A stretch of DNA of 64,000 bases, from the NCBI GenBank assembly GCA_012845835.1, contig JABAKD010000012.1, positions 7,565,233 through 7,629,232 on the forward strand, written 5' to 3'. Positions 33,900-45,109 of this stretch are shown in pieces (within the stretch, counting starts at the first letter, position 1; every line of letters starts with the position of its first letter). Source of the DNA: Undaria pinnatifida (Eukaryota > Sar > Phaeophyceae > Laminariales > Alariaceae). A model generated the notes under the pieces. It did no database searches. It saw only the letters and a program-made list of their open reading frames with translations, and was not told where the DNA came from. The position numbers were made by a program, and so were the translations under genes.

Positions 33900-35340
33900 G
33901 CATGTAGGTTCCTGTTGTGTGCGGGCTTCCCTTGGTATTCTCCTACTGTATACTGTCTGTGAATGTTCATGAGGGATCGGCGTTGAAGTTTCGAATAACT
34001 CATGCCGCACACTATCGGATGGCAATTATATAACAATGATAGTCTGTACTATTGGTACAGAACTGTTTGTGGTATCCGCGTACATATGGGAATATTAAAG
34101 TAAAAAGGCATGTGGGAGGTGGAGGCATACTGCGATGTATTTGCTGGTATTGTTTATGGTTTCTGCATAACGGTGCGCTCGTGAAAAGTATACCCAAAGG
34201 CTTGAGGAAGAAACGGGAGGTGTTTACACGCGCACAATGTATTACTGGTACCTATCCGTGGCATCTGCATGAGCGTTTGGGGGTTCGACTAAAAAGGGTG
34301 GGGGGTGCACACAAACAACGTAATACTACTACCCAGCTGTGGTGTCTGCACAATGGTCACAATGGTGCACGGCATAGACCTCAAAAGCGGAAGGGGTGGG
34401 GGATGCGCAGATATCAAGTAATACCGGTGGTATATGTGGAATGGTTTAAGCTTGTTAGCCTCGAGAGGGTGGGGGATGAATGCCAAAATATTGTAGTACT
34501 GGTACGTATCTGAAGGGTATGCATGGTATGATGAAGGGAATATCTGACCCGCGAGCTTAAACAAGGGAGGGGATGGGGCATGTGCGCATACTGTGTACCA
34601 GGTACTAGCTGGTATCTATCTGTGGTATATGAATATCGGTATAGTCTAATGATTAGACTATGCTAAAACATAATCTTCCACGTCTGGACATGTTGAGGAG
34701 TGATCGACATCAAATCTCATGCGCACACATAGTCTAGTCTAATAATATACCTTGTACTAAAGGGCTATATGGAGAGACGGGAGATGAATGCCAAAAAAGA
34801 TATCCCTGTTACCTCTCTCAAGTATATGCAAATGCAGTCAGGATTGTGCCCGAGGGGTGGGAGATGGGTGCATACAGTGTACAACTGGAACCTATCTAGA
34901 CTATGACATTTGCGTACTGGCATAGTCTACATATATTAGACCCCAAGGGCTTAACCCTTTCGAAGGCTCGTTAATATCGACCAAAAGCAAATACTTTGGA
35001 TATATTGCCGGTCGTCTAGGAAGAGCCTGCAATATTATACATGTATATTTATTATGCTATCAGTAGAATGAGAATGCGGTGCGTGCGTGTGTTGTATAGC
35101 GCCTACCGTTCGTTGCGCTTTGAATACAACAGTGAACACGCTATAATAGTGAACACACCCTTTACCCGGCAGAAAGGGCTGCTTTGTGCGACCGATTACG
35201 TTTTCGTCAACCTATCTCGTCAATTGTCTCCTCTCAAGCCCCAAAGGAGTTCAGAAAGGGATGGGGGGTGCACGCATACGATGTACTACTGGTATTCCTT
35301 AACTGTGGTAACCGCGTACATATATACACCGTCCATATGA
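33900..35340. repeat. Degenerate long tandem repeat (GGGTGGGGG..TGGTATCTG type)
   Basis: A loose unit of about 150 bases recurs, with AAGGGTGGGGGGTGCACAC or GGGGTGGGGGATGCGCAGAT, then a TACTACTGGTA or GTACTGGTAC box, then CTATCTGTGGTATCTGCAT. Instances are near 34100, 34290, 34390, 34470, 34570, 34855 and 35265. The 153-codon frame 34052-34513 is inside the array and is not a gene. Confidence 0.55.
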
Positions 35341-35569
35341 TATGCGTGCATGCAGTCTATGCGAATACCGCCTTTTACTGTTTTGTGCTATTGAGAATGT
35401 ATTCGGCCTCTTTATCCTTTCTGTCGGCAGACCTCATGCATGTGTGCCGTGTACACTGAGCTCTAGAGTAACAGCGCGTGTTCGGTTGGGGCACATTAGT
35501 CGAAAGGCCAGAGGTGGAATGGTTCAGTGGCACCTTTTGGCCGATACAAATCGCGACTCCTCAGCTCAA

Positions 35570-35712
35570 AGTCAACTCATAGTCCAATCAGAGTCAACTC
35601 ATGTTCAACTCATGTTTAACTCATAATCAACTCATAGTCAAATCATACCAAATCATGGCCAACTCATTATCTACTCATCGTCAACTCACAGTCAACTCAT
35701 AGTCAGCTTATA
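35570..35712. repeat. TCAACTCATAG minisatellite
   Basis: About twelve units of 10-12 bases, mostly TCAACTCATAG or TCAACTCATGT. A second array with the same unit is at 51590-51710. Confidence 0.8.
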
Positions 35713-35717
35713 TTCAT

Positions 35718-35915
35718 CGGCAGTCTACGGGGCGCCGGCCGCAGCGGCTGTTCTTCGGCGCGTCCGAGTGGAGATGCGCCCCGTAGGCGGCAGTGCCACT
35801 GAAGCCTCCAATGGGGGCATAGGGGCCCGCAGGGGTAAGTCTGGCGGAGTAGCCCAGGAGAGCACCGCGAAAACCGAAGTGAGAGTGGCATCGGCCGCGC
35901 GCCATTCTCTGGAGT
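35718..35915. other. GC-rich island with open frames on both strands
   Basis: This stretch is far richer in G and C than its neighbours and begins exactly at the end of the minisatellite. On the minus strand a 111-codon frame (35714-36049) reads RLTPAGPYAPIGGFSGTAAY, and the overlapping frame reads LPLRAPMPPLEASVALPPTG. The plus strand is open too. I recognise none of them. It could be a captured exon or foreign DNA. Confidence 0.35.
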
Positions 35916-36411
35916 GTTCTGTACCTTTTTTCACGTCTTCCGTTCTTCGTTTGAGGTTTTCTGCTGTAGTAGCATTTTCCCTGAGGCTTCGTAACCTCGC
36001 AGGGTAGAGGTGTGGGAGTAGGTTGTGAACAGCCGCATCTTCGTGTCATGTTCTAGACGGTTGAACCGGTGTTTTCCCCGTACCTTCCACATTTCTGCCT
36101 ATACGGCTCATCTGGGTGGGGTAGTGTTATGGTATTCTCCTGGGAGCCTAACAAGGCGTAATGTATGGGGTACGGCTGGATACAAAAGGGTTTCACATGC
36201 CTTTGAATGCATGTCCGTATAGGAAAAATGGGATGATGATTTTGCCTCGCGGAATTGAACGATTTTCAGTTCGTCCGTGGCGTGTGTGGAGCTAAGACAA
36301 GAGCTTATCTAGTACAAGTGAGTGACGAACGTGGAACCTGCCTAGTAGAGGAACCTGCAAAGGGTGGCTTGTGTCTGTAACAGCCCCATAATCATACCTG
36401 GTATTATAGTG
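35916..36411. other. No recognised feature
   Basis: A short plus-strand frame (36025-36222) has no motif, and nothing else is supported. Confidence 0.3.
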
Positions 36412-36556
36412 TTCTGCGTTAGGCAGCTAGGCTGTAGGCTACACGATGTTGCTCATCGGGTTGCCGTTTAATATTTATTTCCCAAAAGGAGATATGTTGA
36501 GCTCTTCAAGCGAGGAGCCTGGGAAATAGAGTATTCCCCTCTACCGTATAACATGC
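36412..36556 (-). mobile_element. Family A half element
   Basis: Only the inner-to-terminal half remains: CTAGGCTGTAGGC, CTCATCGGGTTGCCGTTT, GAGCTCTTCAAGCGAGGAGC and CCCCTCTACCGTATAACATG. Confidence 0.45.
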
Positions 36557-36649
36557 AGCGAAACTCCGTCTTTTGTGCGTTTTCTGCTCCACACATGGAC
36601 TCCATCATCTGTTCACATATTCCGAAGTACTATTATTATTATTAATAAC

Positions 36650-37612
36650 GGTATCATGCATTTTTCCGTGTTCTTGAGAGAAGAAAGGAAGGAACGAACG
36701 TGGTGTCTGAACTTTTTGCGCCACATTTCTTTTTTTGTCTTGATAAAAAGATTCCGTGCGTGCCACATTTTTTTGTGCTTTCTCTTCTCCTTTCCATCAA
36801 CCTTGCGTTATCAAAATTCCGCACGTTCTAGACACATTCGTATTGCATGCTTGCGGGCTGTTTACAAATCACACCCGGTCATCCTACAAAATCATGCATG
36901 CATTTTTTTTTTTTCTTAAGAAGGAACGAAAACGGTGCTTGAACGTTGTGCATAATAAGCCTTGCGTTGTGCGTTAACTTTCTCCGCACTTATTTATCGA
37001 AATCCTGCACGCGCCACACCTTTAATGTGTTTTCAGCTCGTTTTTACGTCGTCTCCTCGATCTTGCACGGCTTTCTTCTTGTTCTTGACAGAAAGGGGCG
37101 GAAGCGGTGTCTGAGCTTTGTGAGTAAACTTCGTCATCTTTGTTGAAATTCCGCGGGTCGTGTGCCACACATTATTATACCGTTGGATGTTTTCGGCTGT
37201 ATATAGACGCGTGCTACGTTAGAGGTAGCACCTTCCGTCTGAAATGTTTTAGAATGAAATAGCACCAGGTACCTTCCGTCTTGACCCGAAATCGTCGGAA
37301 ATTAAACATTTTTTTTTGTGATTCTCGTCGTGTAACTAGGCCTTGGGATTTTTTATCCGGTAGCAGTTTTGTTTTTCTCTAAATCAGTTTGTGGGAGAGG
37401 TCTTAAGCTCCCAACTTGAGGAAATTTCAGAAAAAAAGTGGACCACCTCTATCGTGGCACGCGTCTATACACAACCACGACACCGCCTTCCATTGTGCGT
37501 GTCTCTAGCGTCTTCTTGAGGGAAAGGAACGAAAGCGGTGATTGAACTTTATGCGTACAATTCCACCTTCTTCATTGGAATTCCAGCACGTGTCTACACG
37601 TTCTAATTGTTT
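36650..37612. repeat. Tandem repeat, four units, interrupted by a family A insertion
   Basis: Each unit has TTCTTGAGAGAAGAAAGGAA-like sequence, CGGTGTCTGAACTTT or a variant, GAAATTCCGC/CAGC and CACAC..TGTTTTCGGC. Unit landmarks are near 36671, 36914, 37081 and 37511. The step from the third to the fourth is long because the element at 37206-37465 lies between them. Confidence 0.7.
37206..37465 (-). mobile_element. Family A element, type copy with clear boundaries
   Basis: This is the cleanest copy. It is 260 bases long, begins GACGCGTGCTACGTTAGAGG and ends CCTCTATCGTGGCACGCGTC, an inverted repeat of 20 bases with two mismatches. It is flanked by TATA on both sides (37202-37205 and 37466-37469), consistent with a TATA target duplication or with a TA duplication and termini that include TA. 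The interior, read on the minus strand, has the order GAGCTT, CATGG-like CCAAGGCCTAG, GACGAGAATC, then the core. It encodes nothing, so any transposase would have to come from elsewhere. Confidence 0.85.
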
Positions 37613-38822
37613 TGGACTATTATCAACCACTCCTGCTCCGCCGTGGGTGTATTGCCATTGCGTTTGTTGTCCGACAGCATGCGGCATGATGAGCTTCAAC
37701 GTCGATCGCTCATAATAAAGAGAAAAAACACAGAAAGAAGACCTGAGAAGACCTGAAGGGCTCCCCAAGAGGGATACAAAAACGCCTGCATGCATAGCTT
37801 CTTCTTCGTGATCTATGGGAAGGTAACTTAACTGACACACTGCTGGTATAAAGGTGCCTAGTTTGTGTGCATGCATCGCATTTAAATCTTATTCCCCGGA
37901 GCCGATCAATCCAACGGTGCTCCCGCTCTCTGGTTTGAGAGGTGGGAGGGGAGTATGATGAAGGACAAGCTGGTGTAAAGGTGCAACATTTCACCCAATC
38001 AGGTCGCTTATGAAAGGTGTCGAAGCACAGCAGTGAGTGGTCCCTCTATAATGCCGGCGTGTGACGCCTTGAAATACCGGGACTATGGCGTCAACCGGCA
38101 CTACTCCGCGTACTGTTTCTACTGGCTTTTCCGTCTATGCCAAGCGATTTCACAGGCTTCATAGCGGGAAACCGGCGCTACTTAACCGGCACTAGAGATT
38201 GACCACTGCTGTAGTGTACAAAACACTGACTCGTACATAATACGTGACAAAATAACTTGATATATCTGCTTTGCGACTATCGGCAAGAAAAAGGAAACCA
38301 GAATTGACCACGACAATTCAGTACAAAACAAGCTCAGAACAAACATCAAACCAGCGAGGCGAGTGGGGAATACTTTTTTAATTGATTTCGAAAAAAACGT
38401 TTTTGGTTCTTTAAGATTCACTTACTTGATGATGCTAGGGTGTTTCGCTCCTACCCCCCCCCGACGCCTCTCAGGGGGGCATGGTTTCACGAATTAAAAA
38501 GCATTTTGGGGTACCCTCATTCGACAGGCGGAAACCGACACAACAAGCGACGATCTTTTCTCGTTTCTACAGCGCACTACCATGCACACGTATGGCAACT
38601 CGACGTTGCTGAATTTAGCAAAGACGGTTATTACGATGCCACCCAACAAGCATGATCAGCGTGACTGGCAACCACAAAATAACCACGAAAAGGAAAACGA
38701 AGACCACCGGTGTATGTACAGCGCAGCAGTGTAGGTATACATTTATTTACAGTGCATTGCAATGGATTGTATTAGTTGCAGCATGATGGTAGTCGCACTC
38801 CAAATCACCCCCTCCCCCCATC
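37613..38822. other. No recognised gene
   Basis: Frames of 71-123 codons occur on both strands without motifs. A TAATGCCGGCGTG..GGCACTAC patch at 38050-38190 contains three CCGGCACTA/CCGGCGCTA words. Confidence 0.3.
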
Positions 38823-38918
38823 TTTGTTGGAGATGTCTCTACTAGGAGTAAGAACGGTGCTCCGTCTCGAAAGAGATGCGTGGTCAATGGTTAAATGACT
38901 AAGGCACGCAACAAATGA
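38823..38918 (+). pseudogene. Non-LTR retrotransposon polyprotein, last 31 codons only
   Basis: Reading from 38826: VGDVSTRSKNGAPSRKRCVV, then NG, an internal stop, MTKARNK and a final TGA at 38916. The same terminal peptide occurs at 61209-61310 and 61734-61826, where more of the polyprotein is kept. The copy is 5'-truncated to a bare tail and followed by C-rich DNA (CGTCCCCCCGTATTCCCCCC), which also follows the other copies. Confidence 0.7.
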
Positions 38919-39264
38919 GTACGTCCCCCCGTATTCCCCCCTTCCCGGCATTGCAAGGGAGCGAGGGTCTATGGACATGCGAGTACGACCATGCATGAAA
39001 TGAGTATACCCCCTCCCCACCCCCCCTCTGCGATCGCTAGGAGCACCTTACTCGTTGGAATTGGGTACCACAATGAACGGCCCAAGTTCATGTTTTGGGA
39101 TAGGTTTCATATTGTTTTGTGAGTGTGGCTTGTGGCTTGGTGTTTCCCCTACATTATTAGGTTTTGGTATAGTCTAGTGAGGGTTTTTCTTCGGTTTCGT
39201 GCAATCGTCGGGCTTAGAGTAAGCGTATCAACTCCCAATACGGCGCCGTAACTGACAGCAATGA
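38919..39264. other. C-rich retrotransposon tail, then unrecognised DNA
   Basis: The C runs at 38924-38942 and 39006-39027 probably belong to the LINE 3' region. Nothing is recognised after 39030. Confidence 0.35.
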
Positions 39265-39590
39265 ATGAGTGATTCGTTGTTGTTGTCGTTGAGTTGTCGC
39301 TGCTGTTGTCGTTGCGCCGTTGTCGGCGTTGCTGTAGTTGCTGCTGCAGTTGCTACTGGCTGCTGCTTCTTGGTTGTCGTTGTTGTCGATGTTTTCGTTG
39401 TTGCTGTATTGTTGATGCTATTGATAGTCGTCTTTGTCGTTGTATTCGTCGTTGCCGTTGCCGTTGTCGTTGCGTCGTCATTGTTGTTGCTGCCGCTGCT
39501 GCCGCTGCTGCAGTGGCTATACTGCCTGGTACTTGTTGTCGTTGTTTACGTTGTGGTCGCTGTTGTTGTGGTGTTGTTATCATTTAGCAG
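39265..39590. repeat. (GTY/YTG)n trinucleotide block, about 320 bases
   Basis: Degenerate GTTGTCGTTGTTG and GCTGCTGCC repetition. All three plus frames and one minus frame are open and encode monotonous V/A, C/R or Q/T strings, which marks this as low-complexity DNA rather than a gene. Confidence 0.8.
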
Positions 39591-40499
39591 TCAAATCCGT
39601 CACGTACTAGATTATCCCCCCGGGTCACAAACATACAGACCACCATTAGATCTAATGTAAACGGTGAACGAATGATGTTTGGTGAGTCATTTGAATCCAG
39701 CACATCCTCTCACGCTGCTCTACTATTAGTATTAAGAGTACTTAAAGTGGCATACTATGGATAGTGCTCACCATACCGTAAAGCGTAGGTACACTCGTAG
39801 CCTACGCTTTTGCATATTTGTACATAAAACGACAGAGTTATTCACTATTGAGCGGCAGGTGGCCACTGTCATCGACAATATTCATGGTATGCTGACTACA
39901 ACAGAGTTGGTACATACCTGGCATGTTATACATCCATACCTCGTGAACAATACAAACTTCACGTGGTGATAGCCGGGGGGGGTGCCCATTCCATAGCAAT
40001 GTCACCCTTGTGCGGACACGATGGGCGCCCAGAGATCAACCCAGTCATCAACAAAGCGAAGTAAGAAGATGCCGTCAACAACGCGAAGTGGGAAGAAGTA
40101 CCACGTCACGATACAAAACGACCGACTTGCTTGCATTGTCGGCCTTGATCGCGTGCTATGATGCTGTGCCTGTACCGGCGCGTGCTGCTGTGCCGACTGG
40201 CGCGTGCTGTGGTGCTAAAGCGTGCGTGTGATTTACGGTGCTAGGGGTAGTAATAGCACTCTGGCCAAGTTTTTCAGCCTGGCAGAGGCTGGTCTCAAGA
40301 TCGCCAGAATAGAATGACATGTGTGTTTTACGATTGGAGCAATACCCAAGCCGGAAGTACCGCGGTAGGTACTACAGAAGGTAAAGTTCGTGCATGTTAG
40401 GCTTCCTTTTTCATGGGCTTTCCTTGGTTTTCTCCTAAATTCTGGAAACGTTTACCTGGTACAGCAGTGTGATACTCGCTTTTTTTCTTGTGTGACACT
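39591..40499. other. No recognised gene; one strong hairpin
   Basis: AAGCGTAGG at 39781 pairs with CCTACGCTT at 39801, a 9-base stem with an 11-base loop. It lies inside a 70-codon plus frame (39757-39969) without known motifs. Confidence 0.35.
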
Positions 40500-40580
40500 C
40501 AACTTTTGTGTGAGGGTGAGGTATGCAGCTTTTCAAGCGAAGAGCGTCAGAATGTGTAGATGAACCTCTACCACAACTTG
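40500..40580 (-). mobile_element. Family A end fragment
   Basis: GAGGTATGCAGCTTTTCAAG, CGAAGAGC and GAACCTCTACCACAAC keep the order of a family A terminus. The rest of the element is not recognisable upstream. Confidence 0.35.
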
Positions 40581-40744
40581 GGCCTGTTGTTGCCACCCAG
40601 TAGCTGCTGCAGGAGGCGGCAGTTCCACCAGCTACTAGACGCTGAACTTTAGCGGCTGCCGTGACACGACGAACAGCAACAGTCCATCAAGCGTACAGTG
40701 ATGCTGATGATGATGATGTGCACCAGCATGTATTACATGTAACA

Positions 40745-40912
40745 ATTCTATACGCAAAAACATGCCTGGCTGGATTCTGCGATCAATATGCTCAGGTGCG
40801 TACGCGCAGAAAGCACACATCCGTTTGGAGTTTGCAAATACAATACAGATGGGGTGTACGCGCAGAAGCATGTCGGCTTAAAGTTTGCAAACAATGTTCT
40901 TCTAACAACGTT
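40745..40912. repeat. Tandem duplication, about 56-base period
   Basis: TACGCGCAGAAAGCACACAT...GGAGTTTGCAAA at 40801 and TACGCGCAGAAGCATGTCGG...AAAGTTTGCAAA at 40858, with a weaker first unit (TACGCAAAAACATGCCTGGC) at 40750. The 153-codon frame 40661-41122 includes the repeat, and I do not call it. Confidence 0.6.
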
Positions 40913-41978
40913 GATCCAAGCGGGAAGAGCATTCGGACGCCTGGAGAGTGTTTTTCTGTTCTGTTCATCTGCCACTTGTTACGATTGAAGATCACGCAGC
41001 ACACTATTGCCGGAGGGCAAGTACTTCCTTGTAGTTTATACTACCTACAGTTACTCTATGTAGTAGTAGATGATTGTGTACCACAACCAAGCCAACATTG
41101 GACGAGCGAGTGTCTAGCGTAGGGTAGCTTTGTTATGTTCAGCACAGGGCATGGCAACGGCACTGGTTGGTCCAGCCATTGATCAAGACAGCAGCACAGG
41201 TGTAGACTACAATTTCTGAGGGTAGTTCTGCTAACGTCTTCTTTCTGTCGAGCGACGAAAAAAGTCGTCGGGCGTGCGAGGTATATTCAACGTCTGACAT
41301 TTATCAAATCGACGTCCCGCACCATTGATGACTTGTGTTGTCCTGGAGATTTCCCCCGTTCTTTGTGCAGAATCCGAGGGTTGATGCTGCTGGTTGGTGC
41401 TGTGTAAGAGCTCGCCTGATTATTTGCGCGTATGTGTTGCTCTAGAGCTTACTTTTATACCTGGTTTCACACAAGTGCTTCGTGCAAGCAGTGACAGTAT
41501 TGGGAAGCAAGAAACCCTGAATCATGATAGTACAGTCGTCGTCCATCATTATTCCGACTATCAAGGTAACACCACATTTAGGCAGAATAGAAATATAACC
41601 AATTCCAGGAATACTAAATCCCCCCCCCCGTGACATGGCGGCATCAGGAACTGGAGGCAGCATCGACCATTTCCAGATCATGGAGTGAATAAATCATCCC
41701 CTCGAACGCGGGACAGCGCGAAGGAACGATCTTCGGGCCCACAAGCCACCCTGTGCCCCATGTCTATGGCGGTGATGGGTACTGGTTATTTGTCGTATCG
41801 CAGAACACACGCCATGTACACCGCACGAAAAAGGACATCCGTTGATGGCTTTTCGACCGACGCTTCCGTTGGCTGGTGGGTTGTTTATGTTGTCCTATTC
41901 ACTCACTGTAAATAACCTGAACATGCTAACACTACTATTAATATAATCAGCCAGTAAGTCAGCCCATTAAGCATTACA
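40913..41978. other. No recognised gene
   Basis: Overlapping short frames only. A run of nine C is at 41622. Confidence 0.3.
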
Positions 41979-42125
41979 GACGCGAGACCCTTTAACCCAC
42001 AATCGTCGAAATGTCGATATTGTTTTGCAACATTATTGTTTTGTATACCTGGGGCCCGGGCTTGTTGATCGGATTGCATTTTCAGTTTCCTCCGAAACCC
42101 TTTTTTTTGGGTGAGGCATAGAGCT
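41979..42125 (-). mobile_element. Family A, partial divergent copy
   Basis: ACGCGAGACCCTTTAACCCA leads into CAATCGTCG, ATACCTGGGGCCCGGGCTTG, GATCGGATTGCATTTTCAG and TGGGTGAGGCATAGAGC. The terminal inverted repeat at the far side is missing. Confidence 0.45.
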
Positions 42126-42644
42126 GGCTTGAAAACCAGTTCAATATTTGGGCTATGGTCTGGGGATTGCTGTCCCTAAGCGTTGCGCCGTCAACCGCAA
42201 AAACCTTGTACATATAGTCTAGTAGTATATCGTTGCGGCGGATGGATGCTGGATGGATGTCGTTGAGAGGACACTGAGTTAGCGAGGGTGTCATGGTTGC
42301 CTGATGATGTGCCATGCATGCAAAAGAGCGATCTCAACAGCGAACGAAACGTTCCCACGAGCCATATGAACGACAACGCTGTGTGGGCTCATAGCAGTGT
42401 AACGCAGCTGATTGCTGGCTAAGCTATTAATAGCGCTCATTAATAAGAAACAGACAGGCTATGCTGCTAAGAACGCGATCAGCTCTTCTAACTGGTATTT
42501 CGGATTGCTGGCGGAGTAAACACCACACCTTACGGTATTACAGGCAACCTGCTCAATAGGCAAAGAACGTAGTCCAGGTCCATTACTCATGGTTGCTGGC
42601 GCGAGTAAAGCACTACAGAATTTGTGCACCGTATTGACAGCCAA
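42126..42644. other. No recognised feature
   Basis: Nothing supported beyond (GATGGATGCTG)2 at 42240. Confidence 0.3.
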
Positions 42645-42780
42645 CACGTAGTACGATAGAGGTATGACAGCACTTTTCGGCATACTTTTTTCTGGCTGGC
42701 GGGGCTCCTTGATCCGAAATCGTCGGAACCTCGTTCTTGTTTTACACATGTGTTTTTTTGTCGATGTGAAGCGGTGATCC
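42645..42780 (-). mobile_element. Family A, truncated copy
   Basis: The outer end CACGTAGTACGATAGAGGTA and core GGCTCCTTGATCCGAAATCG are present. Sequence after TGTTTTTTTGTCGATGTGAA departs from the family. Confidence 0.5.
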
Positions 42781-43439
42781 CCAAGGGGGTGCAGGGTTGT
42801 CGGTGTTAGGAAGCGTCCTCCTCATGGGTCCCGGCGTCTTCCTTCATCTCTCCTTTGGCTCCCTGCCAAGACGCAAGGCTGACATTGCTCTAAAGGAACG
42901 GTGTAGGCTAGACAGGTAGATCAGGGCCGCAGGGCAGTGAACGATGAGGGGTTTCCTCCATCGACCGTCACCGTCACTTACATTGTTGCCCAATCTATGA
43001 TGGCCTTGATGTGACCGTGACATCTCCCATCACCTAGTTTCACCCCAACCATGACATGCTTTCACGTCGAATCTTTACATCTACGGAGAGCACTCCTTGA
43101 CATTGTTGTTGTTGTTGTTCTCACGTTAACTCGCATAATCAAGTCCGTGGTCACAGGACAGGCTCCAGTCACTCTGGAGCTGAGGAATACCCCAGGGAAA
43201 AACACACACAACCCAAGGTGGTACACGCATATATCACAGCTGATGCAATTCATGCCTCCACCAGAAACATATAAAAGTGAAATCGGGAGTCAGTCTACGA
43301 TGTGCCAGGTCCAGGCCGGTGCATACGTCTCACTACTCACGCCTGGAGAAACCAAATATTCCGATTGCCACCCAAGGAAGACTACCACGCATATATTACA
43401 CGTAGTATCTATCACTACGCATACGCACGACAGGCATAA
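42781..43439. other. No recognised gene
   Basis: A 190-codon plus-strand frame (43051-43623) starts here but owes its length and lysine-rich end to the purine tract that follows. Confidence 0.3.
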
Positions 43440-43648
43440 GTCAATTGGAGAAAAAGAAACAAAGAAAAGAAAAGAAGATAAAGGAAAGGAAAGAAAAGAG
43501 AAGAAAAAACGAAACAACAAGACGAAAAAGGCAAGCAAAGAGAAGAAAAATACAAGAAAATCAAGAAAAGACAAGACAGGAAAGCAAGGAAAGAAGAAGA
43601 GAAAAAAGAAAAAAAAAAAATAGAAAAATAAAAGAAAGAAAAATGCCA
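43440..43648. repeat. Purine-rich A/G block, about 200 bases
   Basis: Nearly all A and G in units like AAAGAAAAGAAAAGAAG, broken by scattered C and T. Plus frames read lysine-rich and minus frames phenylalanine/leucine-rich peptides, both artefacts. Confidence 0.8.
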
Positions 43649-43848
43649 TACTAGCAGACCCTAGGAACTGGCTAAGGATGGCATTGGACTAACATAGGGT
43701 ATCACGTCCATCATCAATGGCACCTGGGAGAGAACGCAACATGGCGAAGAAGTCAGGGCGGTCTTATGCTATCTTGTGATGGCCATTAGAAAGCCCACAA
43801 CTTTCAATACGATGATGGCCAAACCCAGACTTCAGTCTCTTGGGCATG

Positions 43849-43980
43849 ACGCTCCCCCTTCCGCCCCTCCCCCCTTCCTCCCTTTCCCCCTCCCCCCTCC
43901 CCCCCTCCCCCCTCCCCCCCTCCCTCCTCCCCCCCTCCCCCAGTCCCCTCCCCGCCCCCGCCCCTTCCCCCTCCCCCCGG
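43849..43980. repeat. Pyrimidine-rich CCCCCTCC block
   Basis: Interrupted (CCCCCCTCC)n over about 130 bases, 200 bases downstream of the purine block. Proline- and glycine-rich frames come from it. Confidence 0.8.
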
Positions 43981-44440
43981 CATTAGGCGACCCTGAATAC
44001 AAGTAGCCGTAGACTGTACACATTCAGATCACACGACAATCAAAGGATGTCAACAAAAAAACATGATCCAGAAATTGGAAAGGGAATCGAAGATGCAGCT
44101 ATTCGAAACAAACCAAACATGAGACCATAGAAGGCCCCACACCTCGCAACGAGGCTATGACGCCTCATTGCAAGAGATGCAACCAAGCTCACAACCGTGA
44201 GAGCTCGGTGAGGTGAGTAACCATGTTATACCAGTAGTAACCGGCCTACGAAAACACGAAGGGCGAGGCCACTGCTGTATGTAAGGATGCGAAGGGAGAC
44301 AAGATAATGAAATAGTCTCAAGGCGCGGAATCAATGTCAGAAGAGCAAAACATCACACGTGTCACGCTGTGAAAGGCCAGGCAAGTTTAGAGCCTGAAGC
44401 GCGGGGCCGAAGAGGCGAGCGGTCGGGCTATTTGCTAACA
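43981..44440. other. No recognised feature
   Basis: Nothing I can support. Confidence 0.3.
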
Positions 44441-44655
44441 TATACCCAGGCCATGGGGTTGTTCGTTGGGGTGCACTCTCATTGTCATCAAAATCAGTTT
44501 TTGGCTGGCTGCCGTATATACAGTATATAGTATATAGTATTGTACCCAAGTATAGTATCATGTAGTAATATATAGTATATATAGTATATTATATAGATCT
44601 CCTCAATTGAGGAGTCCCAGAAAAAAAATGGTGCGCCTCTAGCATGCACACGCCT
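44441..44655 (-). mobile_element. Family A element with an AT-rich insert
   Basis: CCCAGGCCATGGGGTTGTTC, TCAAAATCAGTTTTTGGC, then about 80 bases of TATAGTATA repetition (44515-44600), then CTCCTCAATTGAGGAGTCCC and GGTGCGCCTCTAGCATGCAC. The outer end beyond the core is missing. Confidence 0.5.
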
Positions 44656-45109
44656 ATAACTGCAAATAATGTGGTCAACTCTGCTACAAAGCACACGTTT
44701 TGCCAGAGACATGCCACGGTATGATCAGACGGGGTATATACTTGTGCACTCAACAGATTCCAGCTCACAAAATACGAATAGCGGATCTTCCCAACCAAGA
44801 AACAACAGTAATCAATACCTTGGCACTCCTGTTTTTTTGTTTGATATAGAGCTCCTAACGCGAAGAATAAAATACATAATTTTACACCTGTACACTCCCT
44901 GTGCATGGTAGCACGCCTCTTGAGGGAGCGGCTCTTGACGGCGGCTCTTGACAGCGGCTCTTGACAGGTTGAACGATAATATTATCAGTGCGCACTGCGG
45001 CCAAACTGATTTTTTTCCTCACACACTATGAGAAGTTCACGTTGCGCCTCAGGTACGCCACGTTCATAATAAAAAGGCATATTCTGCCGTCCACAATTAC
45101 ACCGCCCTC
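44656..45109. other. Unrecognised DNA with a family A remnant
   Basis: GAGCTCCTAACGCGAAGAAT...GGTAGCACGCC at 44849-44919 looks like another family A end. (CGGCTCTTGACAG)3 repetition is at 44930-44965. Confidence 0.3.

Noticed and set aside
34052-34513. 153-codon basic frame
   Set aside because: It is made of units of the degenerate array at 33.9-35.3 kb.
35570-35712. Possible CRISPR array
   Set aside because: Units are 10-12 bases without unique spacers, so this is a minisatellite. The other arrays in the window also lack the repeat-spacer pattern.
39265-39660. 131-codon valine/alanine frame
   Set aside because: It is low-complexity GTY/YTG repetition, open in several frames at once.
43051-43623. 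190-codon frame with a lysine-rich tail
   Set aside because: The tail is the A/G tract, and the rest has no recognisable domain.
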